A stretch of DNA of 43,072 nucleotides from a virus. Below, one piece after another: positions 1 through 8,346 of this stretch. The notes below the pieces were generated by a model. It ran no database searches. It saw nothing but the letters and a program-made list of their open reading frames with translations, and was not told the DNA's origin. The translations under genes were made by a program, and so were the position numbers. Position 1 is the stretch's first letter. Each line of letters opens with the position of its first letter. Location of the stretch: IMG/VR virus record IMGVR_UViG_3300024262_000071, positions 1-43,072 of that record. The stretch is one strand, 5' to 3'.

Positions 1-105
1 TAACTCTTACGACTTGTGTATGTGATTCTACGACATACCATCTTTTGATTCTAATGAGAACTAAAGATAGAAACCAAAAACAATTTTAACAATCCATTAA
101 CAACT

Positions 106-132
106 AAGCTCTGAAACTTCAGGGCTTTTTTT
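106..132 (+). terminator. Intrinsic terminator at left edge
   Basis: Positions 106-115 pair with 118-127 (AAGC..CTGAA against TTCAGGGCTT, one G-U pair; the innermost pairs must open to form a loop) and run into a seven-T tract. It would end transcription of the gene to the left of the window. Bases 1-105 hold no open frame I can support; they contain two small hairpins (GTATGT/ACATAC near 17-37 and ATCTTT/AAAGAT near 41-70) of unknown meaning. Confidence 0.7.
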
Positions 133-145
133 GTATATTGTCAAT

Positions 146-256
146 ATGGAAAAGAAACATCCTTGCGATGGCTGTCTGTATAAAAAAGAACATGGAAAAA
201 TTCCATGTTCAAAGCCAAAGAGAGCTTGGGATAAAGTAAATTGTTATACAAAATGA
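146..256 (+). CDS. Four-cysteine mini-protein, 36 aa
   Basis: Unrecognised small protein starting MEKKHPCDGCLYKK and ending in NCYTK. It has a CxxC pair near residues 7-10 and two further cysteines, an arrangement suited to one zinc ion. The TGA overlaps the ATG of the next gene (ATGA at 253-256), which supports translation coupling and a real gene. A GTATATTG element ends five bases before the ATG, so the message may be leaderless. Function unknown. Confidence 0.6.
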   Translation: MEKKHPCDGCLYKKEHGKIPCSKPKRAWDKVNCYTK

Positions 257-468
257 AAATAATAGATTCATATTGGTTCACCCCTATGGGTGGAGATATT
301 ATAGGAATAGTCAAGATAGAAACTGAATACTCTGGTATCAAATTCTATATTGGAACTATTAAAAAGTGGCCTGGCGAAGGTGGCCTCGATAAAGAAATTG
401 ATGAAAAAATTATTGCAGAAACAGGAGCTAAATTTCCTGAATATTTAGGAATTCAACTAATGCCATGA
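253..468 (+). CDS. Hypothetical protein, 71 aa
   Basis: No family recognised. A TTG at 241 would extend it by four residues, but the ATG at 253 overlaps the preceding stop as ATGA and is preferred. The protein starts MKIIDSYWFTPMGGDIIG, is rich in beta-type residues and has no signal peptide or membrane segment. Its stop again overlaps the next start (465-468), so it lies inside a coupled run of small early genes. Confidence 0.65.
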   Translation: MKIIDSYWFTPMGGDIIGIVKIETEYSGIKFYIGTIKKWPGEGGLDKEIDEKIIAETGAKFPEYLGIQLMP

Positions 469-656
469 TATACTTACTAATTTATTTAGGAATAGGATTG
501 ATCTGGGCTATTATTGCTCAAATTATCGAATGGAGAGCTACTCCACTATATAGAACCAAACCATTTAAGTATCATTGGAAGACATATCTGCTGGGATACT
601 TTCTGAATCTCTGGCTATGGCCTATTGCCATTACAATTGCAATAATATACAAATAA
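465..656 (+). CDS. Small two-helix membrane protein, 63 aa
   Basis: Two hydrophobic segments (about residues 2-22 and 42-61) flank a short basic, aromatic stretch (EWRATPLYRTKPFKYHWK), so it is probably an inner-membrane protein with a short loop. No family recognised. It overlaps the upstream gene by an ATGA and ends two bases before the exonuclease start, consistent with one operon. Confidence 0.65.
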   Translation: MIYLLIYLGIGLIWAIIAQIIEWRATPLYRTKPFKYHWKTYLLGYFLNLWLWPIAITIAIIYK

Positions 657-658
657 AT

Positions 659-1360
659 ATGAAACCAAAAAAAGAACAATTATTTTATTTCGACTCGGAG
701 TGGGTCCCAGTAGTACAAGATTATTTTAATCTCAAAATGGATTTTCCATTATTAGCTGATGCATTTGAACACCAAGTTGAAAAATGGTTAGACAAAGATG
801 ATCCATATAGATTAGACCCTAAAGGAGCATCTCAATACTGGGATGAAAAAGCTCATATGTATCCTGAATTCTGTCAAATTGTATGTGTATCTTATGGATA
901 TTTCAACAAAGGAAACTTTGTCATAAAATCACTATATGGTAAGAATGAAAGAAAACTTATGGAACCTATTCCGGAGCTTTTTAATAAAGTCGGACAATCT
1001 GGATATTATCTTTGTGGGTATGCTATAAAGAGATATGATATGCCTTGGCTTTCAAAAAGACTCATGGCAAATGGATTCACTCCTCCTTCAAATCTTTGTG
1101 TATATGGAAAGAAACCTTGGGATGTGGAAGTATTTGACTTACCAGAAGTTTGGGGTCAAGGATGCAACCAGGAAAGTTATACACCATTTGAGTTAGCTTG
1201 TGCAGCTGTAGGAATGGAAAGTTCCAAAGATGATCTCTCTGGTCCTATGGTCAAAGAAGCATATTGGAATGGAGAATTGGAAAGAATCAAGAAGTATTGT
1301 GAGAAGGATGTTCTTAAAACTAAGGATTTAGCAGTAAAATTTATTGAACTACTTCCATAG
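659..1360 (+). CDS. DEDDy-type 3'-5' exonuclease (RNase H fold)
   Basis: A 233-residue stand-alone exonuclease of the DnaQ/PolB-exo superfamily, closest in feel to the predicted 3'-5' exonucleases related to the PolB proofreading domain. Exo I is visible as FDSEW (D12, E14), Exo II lies in LCGYAIKRYDMPWL (about residues 120-135), and Exo III as YCEKD (Tyr and Asp four apart) near residue 217, giving the DEDDy set of metal-binding acids. An upstream start at 575 would overlap the membrane gene heavily; ATG 659 directly follows that stop and begins just before Exo I, so it is preferred. The polymerase segment at 14449-15621 has no exonuclease domain, so this protein could supply proofreading in trans. 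That link is inference; processing of host or phage DNA or RNA ends is equally possible. Confidence 0.75.
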   Translation: MKPKKEQLFYFDSEWVPVVQDYFNLKMDFPLLADAFEHQVEKWLDKDDPYRLDPKGASQYWDEKAHMYPEFCQIVCVSYGYFNKGNFVIKSLYGKNERKLMEPIPELFNKVGQSGYYLCGYAIKRYDMPWLSKRLMANGFTPPSNLCVYGKKPWDVEVFDLPEVWGQGCNQESYTPFELACAAVGMESSKDDLSGPMVKEAYWNGELERIKKYCEKDVLKTKDLAVKFIELLP

Positions 1361-1362
1361 TT

Positions 1363-1614
1363 ATGTTTAAAAAGGGATTTTATGAGGGATACAATCCTCA
1401 ATTACATAAAGATCAAACTAGAACTACAGTTCATAATTATATTTTAACTGATGAAGATGAATTTCAATTGATGGAGCTTACGGCTTATCTGGATTTTATG
1501 AATGAGGAGTATAAAATATTCGAGTGGTATGATGGAGATGGATCTTATTTAATTGGAAATTGGGATGAATATCCATCAGAATCCCTTGATTTTTTATATA
1601 TTTGCATGAATTAA
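1363..1614 (+). CDS. Hypothetical acidic protein, 83 aa
   Basis: No family recognised. It starts MFKKGFYEGYNPQLHK two bases after the exonuclease stop and is rich in Asp, Glu and Tyr. No signal peptide, no membrane segment, no cysteine cluster. Last gene of the first small early operon, directly before the promoter of the DUF932 gene. Confidence 0.6.
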   Translation: MFKKGFYEGYNPQLHKDQTRTTVHNYILTDEDEFQLMELTAYLDFMNEEYKIFEWYDGDGSYLIGNWDEYPSESLDFLYICMN

Positions 1615-1645
1615 TGAAAAAATATTGAAAAAAGTTCTTTGAAAA

Positions 1646-1677
1646 TTTTTTTACTTGGGAAATAGTTCGTACATTGG
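1646..1677 (+). promoter_or_regulatory. Candidate early promoter (T-tract/TTCGTACATTGG type)
   Basis: A seven-T tract at 1646-1652 is followed exactly 20 bases from its start by TTCGTACATTGG (1666-1677). The same spacing and sequence recur at 9470 and 39721. The downstream box resembles the Bacteroidota TAnnTTTG -7 element. The transcript would have a roughly 25-30 base leader before the ATG at 1710. Confidence 0.6.
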
Positions 1678-1709
1678 CTGTGTAATTAATAACCAAAAGA
1701 CACAACATC

Positions 1710-2726
1710 ATGAACGAATTAACAACATTAGGTTACAGAGTCAGCTCCAGGGAAGATCTTAAAAATTTCATCCCCGCAGCTTTTTCACCAATTGCACACC
1801 CCGATAGGACCGAAAGATACAGTCATTTTTCAACCGAACAATTTCTGGATGCTTTTGAAAAACTTGGATGGATGCCTTACTCCGCCAAACAGCACGGTGC
1901 AAATCAATTCTCCCGCCACATCATTCGTTTCAACAACGACGATTTTGGCCTGATTAAGGTCAATGGAGATAAAATCAAGCCTCAGCTAATTCTGGATAAC
2001 TCCCACGATGGTTATACACCTGCTCAGATTCACCTTGGCCTTTTTAAGATGGTCGGAGAATCCGGATACGCAATTGCCATTCCCGGTTTCAAAAACACTG
2101 TCAAATTCAGGCACGTTGGTGTTAACCAGGCCGAAATGATGGAAGTCATCGCCGAAACAGCAGAACAGTACAGAAAGGTTGGAGAGCACATTACCAAACT
2201 TCAGGCAGTTCAGGTTACCGAAGATGAGAAAAGGAAATTTGCAATGATTGCACTGGCCATCAGGGATCCTCACAGATTCCTCACAGAGGACAAAAAAGTG
2301 GATGACAAAGCCATCAACGCAGCCCTGGAAATCGAGGACATTTACGAACCCATCCGTCCGCAAGACGAGTCCGATGATCTTTGGACCCTCTTCAGCATCG
2401 TTCAGGAGCGTACCGTAAAAGGCCTTTATGAATCCAAATCCAAAGCCGGAAGAAAAGCCAACCCAAGGGCAATCACCAACGCAGCTCGCCACCTGGAATA
2501 TAACCAGAAACTCTGGGCCCTGGCAGAACAGGCAATGGCCGCTAAAGCTCCCGTAGCTGAAGAGACTTCCACAGGTCTGAGTACCTATACAACTACCAAA
2601 GGGGAATCCAAATTGGTCCAGGTACTGGCCGATCTTGGAAACGGAAGATCCCAGGTAAAAGACGTTCAAGCCAATAGAGTATTTGCCGTAGCAACCGACA
2701 AACTCACAGAGGCTTCACTGGCATAA
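1710..2726 (+). CDS. DUF932 phage/plasmid-like protein
   Basis: A 338-residue protein resembling the DUF932 phage/plasmid-like family (also known as TIGR03299): an N-terminal SREDLKNFIPAAFSP region, a central segment with HIIRFNNDDF and QLILDNSHDG, and a helical C-terminal half with an AGRKANPRAITNAARH stretch. The biochemical role of the family is unsettled; members are common on phages and plasmids. The gene stands alone between a clear promoter (1646) and a strong terminator (2764). Its codon use differs visibly from every neighbour: many C- and G-ending codons (TTC, ATC, CTG, GCC) where the rest of the window favours A and T. This suggests very high early expression, recent acquisition, or both. 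Confidence 0.75.
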   Translation: MNELTTLGYRVSSREDLKNFIPAAFSPIAHPDRTERYSHFSTEQFLDAFEKLGWMPYSAKQHGANQFSRHIIRFNNDDFGLIKVNGDKIKPQLILDNSHDGYTPAQIHLGLFKMVGESGYAIAIPGFKNTVKFRHVGVNQAEMMEVIAETAEQYRKVGEHITKLQAVQVTEDEKRKFAMIALAIRDPHRFLTEDKKVDDKAINAALEIEDIYEPIRPQDESDDLWTLFSIVQERTVKGLYESKSKAGRKANPRAITNAARHLEYNQKLWALAEQAMAAKAPVAEETSTGLSTYTTTKGESKLVQVLADLGNGRSQVKDVQANRVFAVATDKLTEASLA

Positions 2727-2763
2727 GAGTTAGTTTTCATAGTTGTTAAGTTTTGGTTACACT

Positions 2764-2793
2764 AAAGGAGGGGTTTTGTCACCCCTCCTTTTT
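2764..2793 (+). terminator. Strong intrinsic terminator after DUF932 gene
   Basis: A ten-base-pair stem (AAAGGAGGGG at 2764-2773 with CCCCTCCTTT at 2782-2791), an eight-base loop and a T run. It closes the single-gene DUF932 unit. Confidence 0.9.
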
Positions 2794-2808
2794 AACATTT
2801 AAAAAGGT

Positions 2809-3222
2809 ATGAAAAAGAAAGAAAGATTACTTTATAAAATTTGGAATAAGAAGAATGAGTGTTATGAATCTGGTAATGGCAAAACCCATTGGAGATCCAT
2901 GAAGTGGATCGCAGCAAAATTAAGGGATCTTAAAAAATGGAACTGGGAAATGAAAGATTTCGAAGTACATACTTTCGAACTTCAATTAATTGAAACTCAG
3001 CCAGCATCTGATATATTTGATGAAGATGAAAAAATCCAGAAAAATAAAAGGATGAATAAAGAAATTGCAGAACGGATGAAAACCAAAATAGGTCAAGTGT
3101 TTCCGGGTGTTGCAGTTTATCAAATTCGTCAAATGTATAATACCGGAGCTCTTGATTCCAGGTACATGATGGAATTAAAACCTTTGATTGATAATTTAGT
3201 ACAAGCTGAAAGAACTCTATAA
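2809..3222 (+). CDS. Hypothetical protein, 137 aa
   Basis: No family recognised. A basic, helix-rich protein (starts MKKKERLLYKIWNKKNECYE) with no signal peptide or membrane segment. Its TAA at 3220-3222 abuts the ATG of the topoisomerase large subunit, so the two are probably translated from one message. It could be an adaptor for the replication region, but nothing in the sequence shows this. Confidence 0.7.
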   Translation: MKKKERLLYKIWNKKNECYESGNGKTHWRSMKWIAAKLRDLKKWNWEMKDFEVHTFELQLIETQPASDIFDEDEKIQKNKRMNKEIAERMKTKIGQVFPGVAVYQIRQMYNTGALDSRYMMELKPLIDNLVQAERTL

Positions 3223-5037
3223 ATGGCAATAAAAGTCACGCAGAAACACGAAAAAGAAATAATAGCCCTTAATACGTTCGAAGCCGTCCGGCTTCGTCCT
3301 GGTATGTACATAGGGCAGACTTCCATGGCCGAAGAGAAGATTCCAGTCATCCGTGATGGAAAACTTCAGAGTATTGAAAAAGTTTGGTCCCCAGGTTTTA
3401 GACATCTTATTGTAGAAATCTTGGAAAATGCTCTTGATGAAGCCAAAAGAATGAAAGGCAAAATGAAGAACATTCATGTCACAGTGGATCTTGATACAAA
3501 TCGAGTAACCATAACTGACGAAGGCAATGGATTTCATAAAGCTAATTCTAAACATCCGAAAACTAAAAAGAATGTTGTTCGAACAGCCATGGAAGAACTT
3601 CATGCTGGTAGTAATTTCGTAGATTCCTCGACTAATATTTTGGGGACCCATGGGGTAGGATCCGCTGTTGTAAATATTCTTTCACAAGAGTTTTCTGTAA
3701 CTACAATCAATGCTACATCCTATGTCCATTATGAATGGGAAGATTATAAAGTAGTCAAAGAGGAAAGAAGAGGAAAACAGCCAGAGGATAAAAAGGGAAC
3801 TACAATTTCATTTATTCCATCTCCTGATGTTTTTCCAAATTTTAAATGGGACGAAGAAATAATTAAGACTTATCTTTCTTTTAAACATTATCTAATATCA
3901 TTGGATAAGCAATTGAAAAACTTACAGATAAGTGCTAAATTTATACGTGATGGGGTGTCAGAGGACATAGACATTGATACATCTTTTCTTCCAGATGAAC
4001 ATATAGAAATAAAATCAAGTCTTGGTACGGTCCTCCTATGGAAGTCCTACGAGCAGTCTTGTTCTGTATCTTTTGTCAATGGTTCTCAGTGTACTGGAAT
4101 TCATCAAAAAATTGTAAATGATTGGGGTAATGACTATTTTAAGTACAACTTAGCCCATCACTTTTACGAAACTATTGTTGCTTTGGATGTTCCCTCCCAC
4201 TTAATGAGGTTTGGGGGACAAAATAAATCACATTATGATGTCACCAGATTTGAAATAGAAGAACCTATGGAAGAGAGTTTTAAGGGGAAATTGCTAAGGA
4301 CTCTTAAAAATTCCCCAATATCTAAAGCCATAGAATCAGACATTGAAGAAAGACTATATGCAGAAAACATCAAAAAAATCAGAAAATCTCAAAGAAAGTC
4401 GAAAAGAGCAATTTCGCACAAGTATTCTCCTGCTTCTAGAAGAAAGGAATACTTATACATCACAGAAGGCCTTAGCGCAGCAGGATCTGTTAAACAAGCT
4501 CGTGATTCTGAAATCGAAGGTGTGTATGCTCTCAAAGGCAAAATTAAAAATACTAAGAAGCTTAGCGATTTGGCAGAAAATAAGGAGATCTTAGAAATAA
4601 TGTCGGTGCTGGGATTAGATCCATCTCAAGAAGATAATCCTCCAATATATCAAAATATAATTATAGCAGCAGATGAGGATCCTGATGGACAGCATATTGC
4701 TTCATTAATAATTAATTTTTTCTATAAATGGTTTCCAAATATTATACGGGAAGGCAGATTATTCAAAATGACCACACCTTTAGTTGTTTGTGATGGAAAG
4801 CCTGAACGACAGTATTTTTATTCATTAGAAGAATTTCAAAAAGTTGCCGAAAAAAGAAAACTTACTGGAGTGAATTATCTAAAAGGACTAGGATCATTAT
4901 CAATGGATGATTGGAAATGGGTAATGTCCAACAAAGTACTTTTCAATATCAAGGAAGACCGATCAGCCAAGAAGTTTTTGGATATGGCCTTCGGTGATTC
5001 GTCCCAAAAGAGAAAAACATGGCTAGAGGGGAAATAA
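3223..5037 (+). CDS. 39: DNA topoisomerase II large subunit (gp39+gp60 type)
   Basis: ATPase and Toprim subunit of a T4-type type II topoisomerase, which relaxes DNA and supports replication initiation. The GHKL ATPase is clear: N box ILENALDEAKR (66-76), ITDEGNGFH (97-105) and the ATP lid ILGTHGVGSAV (139-149). The Toprim part has ITEGLSAAGS (about 410-420) and ADEDPDGQ (about 482-490), the metal-binding acidic cluster. At 604 residues it combines the parts that T4 itself splits into gp39 and gp60, so it has the unsplit ancestral form. The breakage-rejoining subunit is at 9530. The last 19 bases overlap the AAA+ gene. Confidence 0.93.
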   Translation: MAIKVTQKHEKEIIALNTFEAVRLRPGMYIGQTSMAEEKIPVIRDGKLQSIEKVWSPGFRHLIVEILENALDEAKRMKGKMKNIHVTVDLDTNRVTITDEGNGFHKANSKHPKTKKNVVRTAMEELHAGSNFVDSSTNILGTHGVGSAVVNILSQEFSVTTINATSYVHYEWEDYKVVKEERRGKQPEDKKGTTISFIPSPDVFPNFKWDEEIIKTYLSFKHYLISLDKQLKNLQISAKFIRDGVSEDIDIDTSFLPDEHIEIKSSLGTVLLWKSYEQSCSVSFVNGSQCTGIHQKIVNDWGNDYFKYNLAHHFYETIVALDVPSHLMRFGGQNKSHYDVTRFEIEEPMEESFKGKLLRTLKNSPISKAIESDIEERLYAENIKKIRKSQRKSKRAISHKYSPASRRKEYLYITEGLSAAGSVKQARDSEIEGVYALKGKIKNTKKLSDLAENKEILEIMSVLGLDPSQEDNPPIYQNIIIAADEDPDGQHIASLIINFFYKWFPNIIREGRLFKMTTPLVVCDGKPERQYFYSLEEFQKVAEKRKLTGVNYLKGLGSLSMDDWKWVMSNKVLFNIKEDRSAKKFLDMAFGDSSQKRKTWLEGK

Positions 5038-6332
5038 ATTTTACCATTTTAACTAACGAAGGAAAAGAAATAGAAGCTACTATGAGTACAGACAGCGAAG
5101 GATTTGGAATCCCTGATGATGGTCCAATTTACTATGATGAAGTAGAAGAAAGCGATTATGTTCAGCATTTTTCAAAAATCATTGATTTCAAAAAAATAAA
5201 AGCTTTGAGATTTGATGATGCAGCTTTTGTTGAAAAAATTGTTTTTAAACCATGGAAAGATTTTTATAAATTTAAGGATACAGCTGAAGCTGCATTTGAA
5301 GCTGACTATGGATTAGCTTATGTTCTTTATAAGTATGGACAGATATATGATACTATTCCTACATATTTGACTTTAAGAAATGAAGTCTTATATAGCAAAT
5401 TTTATGATAAATTTTTCGAAAGTGTCTTCATCCCAAAAGATTGTTATGACTTCAATCATACTTTTGATAATAAAGATATGGAGTTAGGACATTTTTATAT
5501 TTCTATGGAAAAGATGGTTCTTTATTTTGATGGGCATACTTCTTTCTTAGTTTATCCCCCCGAATATCTAAAAGATCCAGATAGTCCATTGTGGGCTATT
5601 TTGGGGGTAATTAAAAAATATAAAAATCCGGCTACTGTAAAAAATAAGATTTATGTAGTTTACAAGACACAACACGGATTTCAGAAAAAATCATTTAGCG
5701 TAAATAAAAGAAAAATTAATCTTGATGATAATTATAATGATGATTTTGCTGACGTATCAAAAGATATTATAACTAAGCTAAATGATAAAAAGAAAACAGG
5801 CTTAGTTATTCTTCATGGGGAACCAGGAACTGGCAAAACTACTTATATCCGTTATCTTGCTGGTAAGCTGACCCGAGATATTATTTTCATCTCCCCTGAC
5901 ATGGTTCAATATATTACATCTCCGGAATTTATTCCATTCCTTATGAGCAATAGTAACTGTATTCTTATAATTGAGGATGCAGAGCCTGCTCTTCAAACAA
6001 GGCAAGGAGATGGAAGATCCGGAGCAGTTTCCAATATTCTTAATATGACAGACGGATTACTTTCAGATTGCTTAAATATTTCCATGGTAGCTACATTTAA
6101 TACTACTACTAAGGATATTGACAAAGCTCTTTTAAGAAAAGGAAGATTACTTCAGGAATATGAATTCGGAAAATTGGAATTAGATAAATCCCAAGCTCTC
6201 TTAGACAAAATAGGAAAGAAAGCAATTGCTAAAGAACCAATGAGTTTAGCAGAAATCTATTTCCATGGAGATGAGAATACTAAAAATGAAAATCTTGGAG
6301 TTACAAGAAAAGTAGGATTTGGAAATAATTAA
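5019..6332 (+). CDS. AAA+ ATPase, BCS1/FtsH-like module
   Basis: A 437-residue protein with a C-terminal AAA+ core: Walker A HGEPGTGKTT (about 265-274), Walker B CILIIEDAEP (about 315-325), a sensor-1-like MVATFNTT and an arginine-finger-like LLRKGRL (about 372). The N-terminal 240 residues match nothing I know. AAA+ proteins of this shape remodel protein complexes. Its overlap with topoisomerase and its place at the head of the accessory block suggest a role near replication or head assembly, without direct evidence. The start overlaps the upstream gene by 19 bases; no later ATG gives a better spacing. Confidence 0.8.
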   Translation: MARGEINFTILTNEGKEIEATMSTDSEGFGIPDDGPIYYDEVEESDYVQHFSKIIDFKKIKALRFDDAAFVEKIVFKPWKDFYKFKDTAEAAFEADYGLAYVLYKYGQIYDTIPTYLTLRNEVLYSKFYDKFFESVFIPKDCYDFNHTFDNKDMELGHFYISMEKMVLYFDGHTSFLVYPPEYLKDPDSPLWAILGVIKKYKNPATVKNKIYVVYKTQHGFQKKSFSVNKRKINLDDNYNDDFADVSKDIITKLNDKKKTGLVILHGEPGTGKTTYIRYLAGKLTRDIIFISPDMVQYITSPEFIPFLMSNSNCILIIEDAEPALQTRQGDGRSGAVSNILNMTDGLLSDCLNISMVATFNTTTKDIDKALLRKGRLLQEYEFGKLELDKSQALLDKIGKKAIAKEPMSLAEIYFHGDENTKNENLGVTRKVGFGNN

Positions 6333-6335
6333 GGA

Positions 6336-6710
6336 ATGAAGACAGGAACATTTAGAACATATAAAGGAGACAATGGAGTATCAATTTGTTTATATCCTCC
6401 GTTAGATTATTCGGGGGCTCAATTTCCAAAGTTAGCCCCGGATAAGGATACATTCTTTGCTATAAAAGCTGGAGATATAGATGAGAAACAATACGAAAAA
6501 CAATATCGGGAAAGGGTACTCGCTAAAATAGATCCGCAAGTTGTATATGATTTATTTAAGAAAAGTGTTCTTTTATGTTGGGAACCAGCTGGTGATTTTT
6601 GTCACCGTAGAATAGTAGCTTCTTGGATTCAGGAAAAATTAGGAATCGAAATTGACGAATGGAAACCCGGAGATGATGATCCAAATGATTTTCAGACGCC
6701 ATTATTTTAA
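6336..6710 (+). CDS. DUF488 family protein
   Basis: A 124-residue protein with the DUF488 signature LLCWEPAGDFCHRRIVASW near residues 79-97 (Cys, then CHR). The biochemical role of DUF488 is not established; the paired Cys and Cys-His-Arg suggest a catalytic or metal site. It ends in QTPLF, one of five C-terminal LF tails in the replication region (see findings). The next gene starts five bases after its stop. Confidence 0.75.
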   Translation: MKTGTFRTYKGDNGVSICLYPPLDYSGAQFPKLAPDKDTFFAIKAGDIDEKQYEKQYRERVLAKIDPQVVYDLFKKSVLLCWEPAGDFCHRRIVASWIQEKLGIEIDEWKPGDDDPNDFQTPLF

Positions 6711-6714
6711 GATA

Positions 6715-7317
6715 ATGCTTTATGTAGAAAAATATTCAAGAAAAAGTTTTCCAGAGGATTCAATTGTTATTGATACAACATCTAGATCTAATAATTGGAC
6801 TAAAGGACTATCCCCTTTTATTCTTCCTGGAGGACATCTATATGGAAAATATTATGCAAAAAATGTTGAGAATGCATGGCAAGCTTCCAAAGTTTATTTA
6901 GATTTTGTAGATGTAAATGGGGATCCTAAATCAGAATATTTTGAATGGGCAGAGAAAATATGGAATTCCAATTATGCGTATAGATACCCAATGGGTAAAG
7001 GAGCAGTTCCTGAGTATAGTTGGTGGGACGGAGAAAAATTATCCTATGTTGAAGCTCGAAAAAAGATCTATATTCCAATATACCAGAGAAATATAATACA
7101 ATCCCCTGCTTTTAGAAGATTATTTGAATTATATAAAATCGAAGAAAGAGACATTTATTTAATTGATTTTGATGGGTATAATCATGTCAAGTTAAATAAA
7201 TCTATTGACGAAGTAATAAACGATCCTAAAGAAAAAATGGGTCATGCTTTTGTAATTTACAACCTTTTAACAAAACTATTTAAGAAAGCGGAAGTAAAAA
7301 ACAAAACATTGTTCTAA
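6715..7317 (+). CDS. DUF6939/NADAR-like protein
   Basis: A 200-residue protein whose motifs recall DUF6939 and, more loosely, NADAR proteins: TSRSNNWTKGLSPF (about 22-35), a VENAWQASKVY segment (about 54-64), YVEARKKIYIPIYQ (about 110-123), LIDFDGYNH (about 150-158) and GHAFVI near the end. NADAR enzymes act on ADP-ribosylated substrates, so a role in NAD/ADP-ribose chemistry, possibly against ADP-ribosylating host defence, is possible but inferred. An earlier ATG at 6652 lies inside the DUF488 gene; 6715 is preferred for its spacing. It ends in NKTLF. Confidence 0.6.
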   Translation: MLYVEKYSRKSFPEDSIVIDTTSRSNNWTKGLSPFILPGGHLYGKYYAKNVENAWQASKVYLDFVDVNGDPKSEYFEWAEKIWNSNYAYRYPMGKGAVPEYSWWDGEKLSYVEARKKIYIPIYQRNIIQSPAFRRLFELYKIEERDIYLIDFDGYNHVKLNKSIDEVINDPKEKMGHAFVIYNLLTKLFKKAEVKNKTLF

Positions 7318-7318
7318 T

Positions 7319-7780
7319 ATGAGAAAAATCATAATCTTATTATTTCTAGTATTATTGGGATGTACGCCAACTCAAAATGTTATATCTTATGATTTTAAGG
7401 AAGTGTTTTCTTTATATTCTAAAAATAATATGCTTTTTATAGATGTGACCATAAATGAAAAGTCTGGAAGATTATTGATAGACACTGGATCTAGTAAATC
7501 CCTAATGGATATAAATGCGGCAGAAAAATATGGATATGAATATCTTCTTTTGTCAACGGATCAATATATTGGGCTTGGGGGATTACAGGATATTTATGTT
7601 GTTTTTAATTGTAAACTTGATGAATTTTTTACACCATTCTTAGGAACAGATTTAAGTGAAATAACAGAATATTTTAATAGAGATGGAATGGAGATAGTTG
7701 GAATACTAGGAGCAGATTTTTTAAATATGCACCAGATGATTATTGATTTTAAGAAAAACTTAATGTATAAAAGATTATAA
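7319..7780 (+). CDS. Lipoprotein with retropepsin-like aspartic protease fold
   Basis: 153 residues. The N-terminus is a lipoprotein signal peptide (MRKIIILLFLVLLGC; lipobox LLGC, Cys15). A single retropepsin-type catalytic motif follows, LLIDTGSSKSLMD (about 52-64), with a matching VGILGADFL near residue 131 as the second conserved element of clan AA domains. One domain per chain means an active enzyme would be a dimer. It is predicted to be anchored at the periplasmic side of a membrane. Expressed from the early accessory operon, it could modify the envelope during infection; the substrate is unknown. Confidence 0.7.
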   Translation: MRKIIILLFLVLLGCTPTQNVISYDFKEVFSLYSKNNMLFIDVTINEKSGRLLIDTGSSKSLMDINAAEKYGYEYLLLSTDQYIGLGGLQDIYVVFNCKLDEFFTPFLGTDLSEITEYFNRDGMEIVGILGADFLNMHQMIIDFKKNLMYKRL

Positions 7781-7782
7781 TT

Positions 7783-8346
7783 ATGCTTAAATATTTAAAA
7801 AATAATGGTTTCCCCGTTGATCTGGAGTTTAAAACAGAGCCATATGAAGATGAAGAGACTTCTTTTCATGGTTGGAAAAGTAAAATTTTCGTTGATGGAA
7901 TCTATTATAAGGATTTTATTCATTCTGAATATAGGGGAAATTCCTCCTGGGCGAATGGATTTTTTGCAGCTTATGAATGGGAAGCTACTGGAAAATATAA
8001 ATGGAGAGGAAAAGATAGACCATTTAAAACAAAAGATGGAGAGTTAAATATTGAAGTTGGAGACTGGATTGTCGATGTAAAAGATAAAGTAAGAAAAGTT
8101 AAATACGATGATGATCCTGATATGCCATGGAAAGCTATTAAAAGACATGCAACCGAAGCAGAAGTCGAAAATAAAGATAAAATAAACAATTTAGTCGATA
8201 AGTTAAAAAAAGCTAAAGAACTAAATAAATCAGCATGGGAAACTTATGGGTCGGAACTCTGTGCAGGAGATATGATTGGGGAAGAACAATGTATTGAAGA
8301 ACAAATAGAAGAATTAAGAAGAAATGTGTCTGAAACCAAAATTTAA
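7783..8346 (+). CDS. Hypothetical protein, 187 aa
   Basis: No family recognised. The N-terminal two-thirds is rich in aromatic and charged residues (SFHGWKSKIFVDG, YRGNSSWANGFFAAYEW); the C-terminal third (about 120-187) is a likely coiled helix with KDKINNLVDKLKKAKEL. No signal peptide. Its last 23 bases overlap the membrane HExxH gene. Confidence 0.7.
   Translation: MLKYLKNNGFPVDLEFKTEPYEDEETSFHGWKSKIFVDGIYYKDFIHSEYRGNSSWANGFFAAYEWEATGKYKWRGKDRPFKTKDGELNIEVGDWIVDVKDKVRKVKYDDDPDMPWKAIKRHATEAEVENKDKINNLVDKLKKAKELNKSAWETYGSELCAGDMIGEEQCIEEQIEELRRNVSETKI

Noticed and set aside
1986-2669. 227-codon open frame on the minus strand inside the DUF932 gene
   Set aside because: It is the shadow of a GC-richer coding region; the product has no recognisable domain and the plus-strand gene has promoter, terminator and family match.
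4343-4594. 83-codon plus-strand frame inside the topoisomerase large subunit
   Set aside because: Lies wholly inside the conserved Toprim-containing gene in another frame, with a low-complexity Lys/Ser product.
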